Below are positions 1-8,693 of a DNA stretch of 64,000 nt, piece after piece. The notes beneath the pieces are model-generated. The model did not search any database and was not told where the DNA came from. It saw only the letters and a program-made list of their open reading frames with translations. The translations under genes were made by a program, and so were the position numbers. Source of the DNA: Candidatus Poribacteria bacterium (GTDB lineage Bacteria > Poribacteria > WGA-4E > WGA-3G). How positions within the stretch are numbered: the first letter of the stretch is position 1; each line of letters starts with the position of its first letter. The stretch lies in contig JAJECN010000041.1 in the NCBI GenBank assembly GCA_022821965.1, positions 24,938 through 88,937 of the forward strand, written 5' to 3'.

Positions 1-1010
1 GGGACAGAGACTCTGCCTTTCGTGTGCTGCGGCTTGTTCAACGGAGTACACCAGATCCCAATGTCCTGCGCAAAATTATCGAACTTGTTGGCGACAGTTA
101 TCACGCAAAGAGGCTGACCCGTGGCGATTCAGATAACTATTCCCCTACCTTCTCACCAGACGGCACACAAATTGCCTTTGCATCGTTCCGACTCGACAAC
201 GGCGAAATCTATTTAATGGACCTAAACGGACGCATCCAACGCCGTGTAACATTCACAACAGATTTCAACGATAGTTCGCCAGCATTCCTCACGGTTCCAA
301 ATTATCTGTTTTACAGCAGCGAACCGAAGTCATCTCGTGAAGTTCAAGTTGTCATTCAAAGTAGTGGTTCCACGCCGATCTATGCTGGATTCTATGTGAC
401 GCATATTCATAGTAAAATAACGCGATGTGTTTTTCCAGTAAGTTTTGGTGCTCGCGTGCCTCGTACAGCACCTGCCAGAGATTTGGTCGTTTATGAATCC
501 AATGCAGACGGAAATTTGGAATTATACCTTCTCGATTTGGAGGGGACTGATCTCACACAACTTACCCCGGAGAAGATCCAACACAAACGCATCACCTTTA
601 ACGAAACTGATGACGGAAGCCCAACATTCTTTCCCGACGGAAAACGCATTATGTTTGTCTCATCGCGAAATGAAGTGAATCAGCTTTACACTATAGGCAT
701 TGATGGGCAAAACGAGAAGCACTTCAATCCAAATCGCTACGATTGTTACAACCCCAGTGTGTCCCCTGACGGAAAAACAATCGCTTATGTCTCCGCGAGA
801 GATGGCGATTGGGAAATTTATCTAATTGACGCAGATGGCAAAAATGAGCGGCGGATAACCAACGACATCGGTAGATCTATTCAACCGACCTTTTCGCCTG
901 ACGGACGGCACCTTGCGTTTGTTTCCGATAGAAGCGATACTTTTCATATCTACCTAATGTCTCTGAACGAACCTGTTACACGTGAAGATTTAGTTAAACG
1001 TTTACAGTAG
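1..1010 (+). CDS. TolB-like beta-propeller protein (5' truncated by window edge)
   Basis: The frame is open to the left edge (codons from base 3), so the true start lies outside the window; an internal GTG at 24 exists but has no ribosome site. The protein shows repeated PD40/WD40-like blades: TFSPDGTQIAFAS, TFFPDGKRIMFVS, SVSPDGKTIAYVS and TFSPDGRHLAFVS, each followed by a YLMDLNG- or YLIDADG-type strand. This is the TolB C-terminal propeller pattern, usually a periplasmic protein-protein interaction module. No enzymatic motif is seen. It could be the C-terminal part of a larger propeller protein. It is separated by only 42 bp from the next gene on the same strand, with a small palindrome between them. 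Confidence 0.8.
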   Translation, partial: DRDSAFRVLRLVQRSTPDPNVLRKIIELVGDSYHAKRLTRGDSDNYSPTFSPDGTQIAFASFRLDNGEIYLMDLNGRIQRRVTFTTDFNDSSPAFLTVPNYLFYSSEPKSSREVQVVIQSSGSTPIYAGFYVTHIHSKITRCVFPVSFGARVPRTAPARDLVVYESNADGNLELYLLDLEGTDLTQLTPEKIQHKRITFNETDDGSPTFFPDGKRIMFVSSRNEVNQLYTIGIDGQNEKHFNPNRYDCYNPSVSPDGKTIAYVSARDGDWEIYLIDADGKNERRITNDIGRSIQPTFSPDGRHLAFVSDRSDTFHIYLMSLNEPVTREDLVKRLQ

Positions 1011-1029
1011 GGGCGAGGTAACCTCGTCC
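1011..1029. repeat. GGGCGAGGT palindrome (dispersed small hairpin)
   Basis: A 19-base near-palindrome (gggcgaggt, one base, acctcgtccc) directly follows the stop codon of the propeller gene. The same unit is at 17660-17678 and a variant lies at 6562-6580 inside a coding end. It may act as a transcript-end hairpin, but there is no T-run. Confidence 0.6.
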
Positions 1030-1052
1030 CTACGCTCGGAGGTAAAATCGAT

Positions 1053-2015
1053 ATGCTTCAGGTAACCAAACCGGAAGGTTTCGGCAACATCCAACTGGAA
1101 GAAGTGCCGATACCGGAAATAAATGAGCACCAAGTTCGAGTGGAGACGGATACAACATTGATTAGCCGTGGTTCCGAACTGTTTCGACGATACATCCGAG
1201 AAGAAGCAGTCCCGCCCTCAATTATGGGATACTCACTCACAGGGACTGTGGACACTGTTGGGGCTGAGGTAACGGACTACCGGGTTGGAGAACGCGTTAT
1301 GGTCGTCGCGCCGCATGCGCAATATGCCGTCGCTGAACCTAACCCAACCGAGGGACGTATTGTCCCGCTCCTTGACGGTGTCAGTTTTGAAGAGGGAACT
1401 TTTCTCCCGCTCGCCACGAGTGCTGTCGCTTGGGCGGACTCGTCCGGGGTGAAAGCAGGAGATACTGTCGTTGTCTTGGGACAAGGCTTGGTAGGAAGCC
1501 TGATGATGCAGGTGTTACGCGGCTATAATCCTGCGCGGATTATTACCGTGGACGCATTGCCGCTCCGATGCGAACTCTCAACGCAGCTCGGTGCTGATGT
1601 CGTCATAAACGCTGACGAGGTAGATCCGGTTGAAGAAGTCCGTCGCCTTACCGATGGCAAAGGCGCAGATTTGGTCATAGATTGTGTCGGTGGGTACGCC
1701 GGTGTCAAATCCTTTGAGCAGGCACAAGACATGACACGTCAGTTTGGTATCATCCAACTCATTGCGCTCTATCAGCAGGGACCGCTCCCTTTACATTCCT
1801 CGAAAATAATGAGTAAACGCCTCGTCGCTGGTATCTTAACGGACGAACCTCGTTCACAGATCGCTGCACGCGCCTTGCAAAAGATACAGGATGGCGAGAT
1901 CCGTGCGTCTGAAATGATTACCCACCGTTTCCACTACACTGAGGCGAAAGATGCGTTTGACCTCCTCTGGAATACGCCTGGTGATGCGCTCGGAGTCCTA
2001 ATAAAATGGCAGTAG
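1053..2015 (+). CDS. MDR-family zinc-type alcohol dehydrogenase-like oxidoreductase
   Basis: 320 residues of the medium-chain dehydrogenase/reductase fold. An N-terminal GroES-like part (about 1-125) contains the GYSLTGTVDTVG strand. A Rossmann NAD(P)-binding part follows, with the glycine motif VLGQGLVGSL at about 142-151 and an acidic VDAL after the next strand. The usual structural-zinc cysteine cluster is not visible, so it resembles the short threitol/sorbitol-dehydrogenase-like or quinone-reductase-like branch. The start is supported by GGAGGT 9 bases upstream of ATG 1053. The next gene starts inside its last codons (10-base overlap), so the two are probably translated together. The substrate cannot be read from sequence. 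Confidence 0.85.
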   Translation: MLQVTKPEGFGNIQLEEVPIPEINEHQVRVETDTTLISRGSELFRRYIREEAVPPSIMGYSLTGTVDTVGAEVTDYRVGERVMVVAPHAQYAVAEPNPTEGRIVPLLDGVSFEEGTFLPLATSAVAWADSSGVKAGDTVVVLGQGLVGSLMMQVLRGYNPARIITVDALPLRCELSTQLGADVVINADEVDPVEEVRRLTDGKGADLVIDCVGGYAGVKSFEQAQDMTRQFGIIQLIALYQQGPLPLHSSKIMSKRLVAGILTDEPRSQIAARALQKIQDGEIRASEMITHRFHYTEAKDAFDLLWNTPGDALGVLIKWQ

Positions 2016-2581
2016 ATGTTCCCTCACGAGAAGTTGAGTTCCGTACCGAATTGCGCGGTATACCGTTGACCTTTTCCGCAACGTGGGGTCTCTTCTCACC
2101 GAAAGCAATTGATGCTGGAACACAACTATTGATTGAACATCTCGACATCCAAGAGAACGATACCTGCCTTGACCTCGGATGCGGCTACGGTGCTATCGGC
2201 ATTACACTCGCTAAATGCGAACAAACGGCAACCGTCTATCTGGTGGACAAGGACTTTGTTGCAGTCGATTACGCGCGCAAAAACGTGCAGCAGAATCGAC
2301 TCCAGAACTGTCATGTCCTCTTGAGCAACGGATTCAGCCACCTTCCCGACATTCAATTCGATCTGATCGCCTCCAACCTTCCTGCTAATGTCGGCAAGGA
2401 ACTTCTACAGATTTTTCTCACCGACGCGAAACAGCATCTCAAACCCGACGGACGACTCTATGTTGTTACCATCTCAGGACTCCGAGCGTTCATCAAACGT
2501 AACTTCTTGGGCATATTCGGGAACTACCGGAAAATTAAACAGCGTCACACCCATACGGTCGCGATGGCAATCTGTGAGTAG
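2006..2581 (+). CDS. Class I SAM-dependent methyltransferase (RsmC/MTS-like)
   Basis: 191 residues with methyltransferase motif I DLGCGYGAIGITLAK (about 56-70), an acidic loop YLVDKD (motif II), and motif IV DLIASNLPAN in place of the usual NPP-F/H of the RsmC/HemK small-domain (MTS) group. That places it near 16S rRNA guanine-N2 methyltransferases, but NLPA is a deviation from NPPF/H, so the target may be a small molecule or RNA. ATG 2006 overlaps the end of the upstream dehydrogenase by 10 bases, which suggests coupling. A strong promoter for the next gene begins 37 bases after its stop. Confidence 0.8.
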   Translation: MAVDVPSREVEFRTELRGIPLTFSATWGLFSPKAIDAGTQLLIEHLDIQENDTCLDLGCGYGAIGITLAKCEQTATVYLVDKDFVAVDYARKNVQQNRLQNCHVLLSNGFSHLPDIQFDLIASNLPANVGKELLQIFLTDAKQHLKPDGRLYVVTISGLRAFIKRNFLGIFGNYRKIKQRHTHTVAMAICE

Positions 2582-2617
2582 AACAATTAAATGCCACCGA
2601 ACGGTCTGACAAAAGAT

Positions 2618-2647
2618 TTGACAGAGGCGTTCTTAATTAGGTATAAT
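2618..2647 (+). promoter_or_regulatory. Sigma-70-type promoter for the transglutaminase-like gene
   Basis: TTGACA at 2618-2623 and TATAAT at 2642-2647 with an 18-base spacer, both exact consensus. It sits 93 bases upstream of the preferred start at 2740 and 42 bases upstream of the alternative start at 2689. Confidence 0.75.
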
Positions 2648-2739
2648 TAGTATCATAGATAGAATATCATACAGCAACTATCTGGCAGGTGATGACCGTG
2701 TCGTTTCACATACGTTACTATAAGGAGTCAGAATCTATC

Positions 2740-4266
2740 GTGATATTATTGACCCCTTTGAAATCTCATCTCCTACGCTGCCTCGCGTTTGTCTGCGTGG
2801 TAGCGACACTTTTTAATATTGGTTTGCAAGTCCCACCAGCAGATGCTGCGGACGAAGAGCAAGGCGCATTCGAGAACATGCCACACAACCCGCAAGAGCA
2901 TTGGTACAATTTCACGTTGATGAATACTAAAATCGGCTATATGTACGCGTTTGCTGAAAAAACCGAGTATCAAGGTGAACAGATGACTCGGATCAAAAGC
3001 AACATTGTTATGAATCTTAATGCACTTGGGACCAATTTAGAACTTGAAACTACGAATATTGAATATATCGATGCTGATTTAAGACTGAGGCACTTCCTTT
3101 ATACCTCTAACATGTCCGGTTTAAAACAGGTGGAGGGACAGATTGTAGACGGAATTGCCTACATTAAAACAACTCTTGATGGTGAAACCACCGAATCAGA
3201 AGTTCCTGTCCCCGCAGATACAACTTCTCAGTCCACAGTTGTGGAGTCTCTGTTGTCCCAGAATGCCCTTAAAATAGGTGATAAACAGACCTTTCACATA
3301 TTTCATTACGATCTAATGAAGCCAGTGAAGACAGAAATTGAGGTTGTAAAGCAAGAAACCTTAACCTATCAGTCAGAGGAAAAGCAGGTTTACGTGGTAG
3401 ATGGAACACTGGATATGATGGGGGGGACAGCTTTTAAACAGTGGGTCTCTCCTGATGGGGTAAACTACCGATCAGAAACACTAATAATGGGAGTTCCTCA
3501 GGTAATCACGAAAACGGATAGGGAAACAGCACTTGGTGGTATTGAAGAAGTTGACCTTGTCCTAAAAACTCGTATCCTACCTATCGGTAAACACCCTACA
3601 CCGAAAGCTGAAAGTCTCGTGGCAGATGTGAAACTCACCACAGGTAACATCGCCGAAGCTATTATGTCCACCCCTCAACAGAAATTGGAGTTAAGTACTG
3701 TACATACTGGTAAACTTTCCATTCAGGTTCCGTCAATTGTAGCGGAAGACTGCCCGGATTTACCTATTCAGAATGCAGCGGGTGAATTTCTTGCTGCAAG
3801 TGCCTATATCCAAGTCGATCACCCGGACATTCAAGCGAAGGCTGAAGAGATTTTGGGGGGTGAAGTCAATTCATGGCGCGCGGCAGAGAAGTTATGCCAA
3901 TGGGTTTACGAATCGATTACAGACAAACAAATTAGTGCTGGCTTTGGTTCATCATTACAAACGTTGGAGTCCCTTACTGGAGATTGCACGGAACACACTG
4001 TGCTTTTTATTGCGCTGGCACGTGCTGTTGGCATTCCCTCGCGAATCTGTTCGGGTATTGTATTTTTAAAGGATGCCTTCTACTATCACTTTTGGCCCGA
4101 AGTCTACGTGGGCAAATGGGTCCAGATGGATCCGACGTTAGATCAGACTATCGCCGATGCGAATCATATCCAACTCTGGGGAGGCTTCTTAGAATCAGAT
4201 ACAATGATGGAATTTGCGGAAGGTGTTTACCGAACCCTTAATCAACTTGAAATTACTATCTATTAG
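2740..4266 (+). CDS. Exported transglutaminase-like domain protein
   Basis: About 508 residues. An N-terminal signal peptide (LRCLAFVCVVATLFNIG, cleavage near PADA) sends it through the inner membrane. The C-terminal third carries the transglutaminase/cysteine-protease-like core: GDCTEH (catalytic Cys), YYHFWPEVYV (His) and MDPTLDQ (Asp). These match the papain-like Cys-His-Asp triad of the transglutaminase-like superfamily. The middle part is beta-rich and unassigned. I prefer GTG 2740, which follows TAAGGAG and begins directly at the signal peptide; the frame is also open from GTG 2689/ATG 2692 without a good ribosome site. The role is unknown; peptide crosslinking or proteolysis in the envelope is plausible. 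It is followed by VWA and Omp85 genes on the same strand. Confidence 0.85.
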   Translation: MILLTPLKSHLLRCLAFVCVVATLFNIGLQVPPADAADEEQGAFENMPHNPQEHWYNFTLMNTKIGYMYAFAEKTEYQGEQMTRIKSNIVMNLNALGTNLELETTNIEYIDADLRLRHFLYTSNMSGLKQVEGQIVDGIAYIKTTLDGETTESEVPVPADTTSQSTVVESLLSQNALKIGDKQTFHIFHYDLMKPVKTEIEVVKQETLTYQSEEKQVYVVDGTLDMMGGTAFKQWVSPDGVNYRSETLIMGVPQVITKTDRETALGGIEEVDLVLKTRILPIGKHPTPKAESLVADVKLTTGNIAEAIMSTPQQKLELSTVHTGKLSIQVPSIVAEDCPDLPIQNAAGEFLAASAYIQVDHPDIQAKAEEILGGEVNSWRAAEKLCQWVYESITDKQISAGFGSSLQTLESLTGDCTEHTVLFIALARAVGIPSRICSGIVFLKDAFYYHFWPEVYVGKWVQMDPTLDQTIADANHIQLWGGFLESDTMMEFAEGVYRTLNQLEITIY

Positions 4267-4365
4267 TTATCAGTTGTCGGTGCGGTTTTTCTGCGAAAAA
4301 CCTTTCGGTTGTCGGAAAGAGGTTTTCGTTTAACAACACCCTCTTGTAACTGATAACTGACAACC
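4265..4365. repeat. Heptamer-arm hairpin element between transglutaminase and VWA genes
   Basis: Left arm of AGTTATC/AGTTGTC/GGT units and right arm GTAACTGATAACTGACAACC, inversely complementary, with a loop rich in GAAAAACC/GGTTTTCG. The left arm starts at the TAG stop and the right arm ends 3 bases before the next ATG, so the element fills the whole intergenic space. Confidence 0.7.
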
Positions 4366-4368
4366 ATT

Positions 4369-6597
4369 ATGGCATTTCTCAACCCGCTCTTCCTCTTCGG
4401 TCTCCTCGCCGCTGGCATCCCACTGATTATCCATCTCTGGAACCGTCGCCGCGTTGTAACAATAGATTTCAGCAGTCTGATGTTCCTTACAGCGGCACAT
4501 CGCGAAAACGCCCGCCGATTCCAACTCCGACAACTTCTCATTTTGTTCTTGCGGATGCTAATTGTTGCGCTCATTGCGCTTGCCTTAGCACGTCCCTTTC
4601 TGACGCTTGGACTGCCGATCGCGTCTGTGCGAGCGAAAACCGATCTCGTTATCGTTTTAGATAACTCCTACAGTATGGCGTATCAAGACATCGATGGCAT
4701 TAGGTTTGAGAAGGCGAAAACTTTGGCAACTGATATCCTCAACACACTACGGCACGGTGACAGTGCCGCTTTTATATTGATGTCAGACATCCCAAAACCT
4801 GTTTTTCGGCAACTCACACCGGATGTTGAGAGTGTCACTGAAACCGTTAAGGATACGGCGGTCTCTTACCGCACCACAAACGTTCAACCCAGCATTGAAC
4901 TCGCCCACGAAATCCTCGCTGAGTCAGAGCAACTTAACAAAGAAATCTATTTGATTTCAGACTTCGCCCAAAACGGGTGGCAGAACTGGAGTCGGCTCCC
5001 GAATCGTTCCGGTGCTCGTATTTCCCTGATTCCGGTTGCCAGAGGTGAAGCACATAACACAAGTATTAAAGAAATTCGTCCTTCTAATCAACTAATAGGT
5101 GTAAATTTACCACTCCAATTGAATGTGACGACTGTGAATCATTCAATAGCGCCCTTGGAGGAAGATATACTAACGTTGTTCATTGGAGGCGAAAAACAAA
5201 AATCTATGAGTTTTTCTGTCGGAGCAAACGAATCACTGAATACGACTTTAATACATAACTTTTCTACACCCGGCACGCATATCGGCTACTTTACATTAAC
5301 AGAGGATCGGCTCAACATTGATAATCGGCGTTATTTCGCCTTAAATGTTCTCGGTGAAGTGCGTGTGCTCTGTGTAGGAGAAGAAACGGAATACCTAACA
5401 TTAGCACTAAACCCACATAATGTTTCTGATCTGCTCTTACCAACTGGAGATCCAGTTTCTAAAAATCAAAAAAATAACAGCGGTGTACTGATTTTACCAA
5501 CGCAATGCACACTCATCGAGTTTGAGACCTTCCCCTTGCAAGACTATGATGTCATCATTCTCGCGGATATGCCAGAAATCTCTCGCCGGACGAACGCGCA
5601 ACTCCAAGAATTCATCCGTCACGGCAAAAGTATCATTGCCTTCGTAAGCAGCCACAGCGATTCAAAGAGTTACAACGAACGCAGTAATGTTTGGTTGCCT
5701 GCCCAGCTCGGTAACACACTAACATGGACACCGCCACAGCGGGTTCACACGTATCAGGAAGAGCACCCTGTCTTTGATGTGTTTTCAAGCGACGGATTCT
5801 CTACGCAATACGCACCACATTTTTACAACGGCGTGACGTTATACCCTTTGTCGGAATCCAATGTTATTGCCCGTTTCGGAGACGATACACCCTTTCTCGT
5901 TGAACGAAGTCAAGGCACAAGTATTGTGCTACTCTATAATTGCGGGCTCCTTACACAACAGGCGGCGACATCTACCTCCACCACATCTTATACAAATGAC
6001 CTACTTGTTAATCCGTATTTCCTTCCAATGCTCCAACAGAGCGTGCTTTATGCAGCGACAGCCAGTAACAATCTTTTAGCGTGGGAAGGACATATCGGCG
6101 ACACCTATGCAGCAAGTTATCCGCAAAGTGCCGGTGGGAAAGCATCTATTCGCCTAAAGAGTACAGTTGGCGAATGGAACGATGATACCTCAAAACCTGA
6201 TGCGTCCGAGATAGACGATAGCATAGTGGTGCCAATTGCTGAAGATGGTACACTACGATTCCAAGGCACAGAACGTCCCGGTATCTATCAGGTTGAGGTG
6301 CAAACGCAAAGCAGGATCCAACGAGACTTCTTTGCAGCTAATGTTGACACCACCGAAGGCGACTTAACAGAGATTCCATTGGAACACGCTGCAACGCGAG
6401 TCGGTGCCGAAACAGCAACAGATCAGGAAACCGAGGGAGTAGCGATAGAAGCCGACGCTTACAACATCAATCGACACGGTAGGGAAATTTGGGGTGAATT
6501 GCTGATCTTGGTTGTTTGCCTTATGCTTCTTGAAAGTTTTCTCTCGAATCGCGAAGGATACGGGCGGGGAAACCCTGCCCCTGCGGGTGAAAAATAA
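4369..6597 (+). CDS. BatA-type membrane protein with VWA domain
   Basis: 742 residues. The N-terminus has two membrane segments (about 5-22 and 58-78), with the FLFGLLAAGIPLIIHLWNRR signature of the BatA/TIGR02226 double-transmembrane domain. A von Willebrand A domain follows, with the MIDAS-type motif DNSYSM at about 97-102. A long beta-rich extracytoplasmic part precedes a C-terminal membrane helix (about 700-722, LLILVVCLMLLESFL). The family is found in aerotolerance-like (Bat) clusters and in many uncharacterised envelope operons. The last codons (GRGNPAPAGEK) come from a GC-rich palindrome resembling the dispersed GGGCGAGGT repeat. The stop TAA overlaps the next ATG (TAATG), so it is translationally coupled to the Omp85 gene. 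No ribosome site is seen upstream; the start abuts the heptamer element. Confidence 0.85.
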   Translation: MAFLNPLFLFGLLAAGIPLIIHLWNRRRVVTIDFSSLMFLTAAHRENARRFQLRQLLILFLRMLIVALIALALARPFLTLGLPIASVRAKTDLVIVLDNSYSMAYQDIDGIRFEKAKTLATDILNTLRHGDSAAFILMSDIPKPVFRQLTPDVESVTETVKDTAVSYRTTNVQPSIELAHEILAESEQLNKEIYLISDFAQNGWQNWSRLPNRSGARISLIPVARGEAHNTSIKEIRPSNQLIGVNLPLQLNVTTVNHSIAPLEEDILTLFIGGEKQKSMSFSVGANESLNTTLIHNFSTPGTHIGYFTLTEDRLNIDNRRYFALNVLGEVRVLCVGEETEYLTLALNPHNVSDLLLPTGDPVSKNQKNNSGVLILPTQCTLIEFETFPLQDYDVIILADMPEISRRTNAQLQEFIRHGKSIIAFVSSHSDSKSYNERSNVWLPAQLGNTLTWTPPQRVHTYQEEHPVFDVFSSDGFSTQYAPHFYNGVTLYPLSESNVIARFGDDTPFLVERSQGTSIVLLYNCGLLTQQAATSTSTTSYTNDLLVNPYFLPMLQQSVLYAATASNNLLAWEGHIGDTYAASYPQSAGGKASIRLKSTVGEWNDDTSKPDASEIDDSIVVPIAEDGTLRFQGTERPGIYQVEVQTQSRIQRDFFAANVDTTEGDLTEIPLEHAATRVGAETATDQETEGVAIEADAYNINRHGREIWGELLILVVCLMLLESFLSNREGYGRGNPAPAGEK
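6562..6580. repeat. Palindrome inside coding end, related to GGGCGAGGT unit
   Basis: gggcgggg, three A, ccctgccc: the same arm-loop-arm layout as the intergenic 19-base units at 1011 and 17660, but here translated as the last residues of the VWA protein. Confidence 0.5.
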
Positions 6598-8588
6598 TGG
6601 CAGATCTCTGGTATGTTGCGAGAGCGTTTCGGATTTTGTGTTTAATCGTCCTGTTTAGCTTAAGCGGACAGGTTGAAACCTCAGCAGAAACGGTAGACGC
6701 TTCACAGCGTAAAAGCGGTGCTTTAGAAGGTGAAGCGAGCGTTGTACGTAGCCTCGTCATCGATGGAAACCAATCATTCTCTGAACAGGAACTTCGCGCA
6801 CTGATGCTGACAGATGTGTGGCGTGTTTACGATGAAGCGGTTCTGAAATCAGATCTTGAAGCGATTACAGACTTCTATAGGAAAAACGGGTACCGTTTCG
6901 CGCGTGTGGGTGAAGAGCAAATTTCTGCGAAGAAATTCGCGGACGGTGTTTATCTCGCCATTGAAATTGACGAAGGCACTATCGGGGAAATTACTTTATC
7001 GGGTAACGAGAAAACCAAGAAAGACGTAGTCCTCCGTGAACTCCTGTTTGAGGTGGGGGATACCTATGTAGAGGCGGATAAGGAAGAAAGTGAGCAAATA
7101 CTCCGAGACAAGACTTATATCGGAGCCGCAAGGATTGAGTCGATTTGGAATGCCAATGCAAACACGGTTAAGGTTCATGTCAATATCACAGAACTCTGGT
7201 CGCCCCCGCTCCCTTCATTCGATCCGGCATTGAACAGTCAAGGTGGAACATTTCTTTTGGGGATACGGGAATCCAATGTATTTGGTTCTGGTCATGACAC
7301 TGAAGTCCGGTATCAGCGAATTAGTGAGATTGGCGAAAAGACGAAGAGTTTACTCACATGGAAATATAGGATGCCCCGCGTTTTCAGTTCACATTGGAAT
7401 TTTGATGGTGCCTATATTCAAAAACGCGAGGGAGATTCATGGGCAGTTGTGCTTGAACGTCCACAATATACGCTGAAGAGCCGATGGAGCGCGAAGTTTA
7501 GTCTCTCGGAAGCAATAGGTGATTTCGCATGGTATGAAATGACTCCGTTCTCCGATAGGTTAGAAGCGACAGATAGATTTGAGGTGAATCTTCAAGGCGT
7601 AGCTGGGAGAGTCCGCCGATATTTCGGTGACCGGGAACGGCAAAACTATATTGGGGTTTGGGCGACCTCACGCCGTTCAAAGTACGTGTTGATTGAGAAA
7701 CTCCATGACTCAACGGCGGCACCATCAAACCGCGATGTTAAACTGGTTGGTGTTACCCTGGGTCGGAAACGCGTCACCTACTATAAAACCCGGTTCATCA
7801 GAAGGATGGGGCGCGAGGAAGATTTCTTTGTCGGATCCGAATACGCTTTCTCACTCGGACAGGCTTCCCCGCTTTACGGTTCAGACAAGGCAGAAACTTA
7901 CGCAAATCTTATCGGTCGGTCGGGTTGGACAGCAGGAAACCGTATATTAGGGACAATCCTTATAGATATCGGCACATACTTTACAACCCGAATTGAGCGT
8001 TCCACGATGCTGGCGCGAACCTCATGGTATTACACGGATGTATTCAATACAGGCGAGATCTATACAGTTGACAAAGGATTTCGTAAGAACGGTTTTTTCG
8101 ATTTTCATCAAACGTTTGTGGTGGACTTCAAAACGGAGATGCTGTTTGGATGGCGCGGTGAAAGTCAGGTCGTTCTCGGAGCTTTCAACGGACTGCGAGG
8201 GTACAACTATCGACAATTTAACGGCGAAAAAATGATGGTGCTACGCCTTGAAAGCCGAACCGTTTGTGGAGGGACGCTCTTCAGGAAACTCGATGAAGGG
8301 ATCGAAGCAGTTGCCACGTTCATTGCGAAGCCGTTTATCAAACGCTCTGTTAACTTAGGTCTTATCGTCAGTGCTACTGCCTTTACTGACATCGGTTACA
8401 TCTGGAATGGACATTACACATTCAATCTGGCAGAGCCGAAACGGAGTGTTGGATTCGGTCTACGAGGCGGATTTGCCAAAGTCAGCAATGCCGGTATATT
8501 CCGCGTTGAATTTGCATTTCCGCTTGACGCGCCTTCCGAACCGGCGTTCAAACAGATGATCTTTTGGGGCATTGAGCGCACATTTTAA
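6597..8588 (+). CDS. Omp85/BamA-family outer-membrane protein with two POTRA domains
   Basis: 663 residues. A signal peptide (RILCLIVLFSLSG) is followed by two POTRA-like domains: VVRSLVIDGNQSFSEQELR (about 45-115) and IGEITLSGNEKTKKDVVLR (about 120-190). The remainder alternates aromatic strands typical of a 16-strand barrel and ends in a phenylalanine after WGIERTF, the usual C-terminal outer-membrane insertion signal. With two rather than five POTRAs, it looks like a TamA-like or lineage-specific paralogue rather than the main BamA. It is coupled by a one-base overlap to the VWA membrane protein, which suggests a shared envelope function. A heptamer hairpin follows its stop. Confidence 0.85.
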   Translation: MADLWYVARAFRILCLIVLFSLSGQVETSAETVDASQRKSGALEGEASVVRSLVIDGNQSFSEQELRALMLTDVWRVYDEAVLKSDLEAITDFYRKNGYRFARVGEEQISAKKFADGVYLAIEIDEGTIGEITLSGNEKTKKDVVLRELLFEVGDTYVEADKEESEQILRDKTYIGAARIESIWNANANTVKVHVNITELWSPPLPSFDPALNSQGGTFLLGIRESNVFGSGHDTEVRYQRISEIGEKTKSLLTWKYRMPRVFSSHWNFDGAYIQKREGDSWAVVLERPQYTLKSRWSAKFSLSEAIGDFAWYEMTPFSDRLEATDRFEVNLQGVAGRVRRYFGDRERQNYIGVWATSRRSKYVLIEKLHDSTAAPSNRDVKLVGVTLGRKRVTYYKTRFIRRMGREEDFFVGSEYAFSLGQASPLYGSDKAETYANLIGRSGWTAGNRILGTILIDIGTYFTTRIERSTMLARTSWYYTDVFNTGEIYTVDKGFRKNGFFDFHQTFVVDFKTEMLFGWRGESQVVLGAFNGLRGYNYRQFNGEKMMVLRLESRTVCGGTLFRKLDEGIEAVATFIAKPFIKRSVNLGLIVSATAFTDIGYIWNGHYTFNLAEPKRSVGFGLRGGFAKVSNAGIFRVEFAFPLDAPSEPAFKQMIFWGIERTF

Positions 8589-8590
8589 AT

Positions 8591-8668
8591 AGTTATCGGT
8601 TTTCAGTTTTCAGTTAAAGAAGTATTGTGCCTGACACAGCATTCTCTTTTAACCGATAACTGATAACT
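8591..8668. repeat. Heptamer-arm hairpin element
   Basis: Left arm AGTTATC GGTTTTC AGTTTTC AGTTAAAG, right arm TTTTAACCGATAACTGATAACT; a 78-base inverted repeat just after the Omp85 stop. Same family as 4265-4365 and 34083-34222. Confidence 0.7.
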
Positions 8669-8693
8669 AATAGCCATAAAAAAAACAGAAAGC

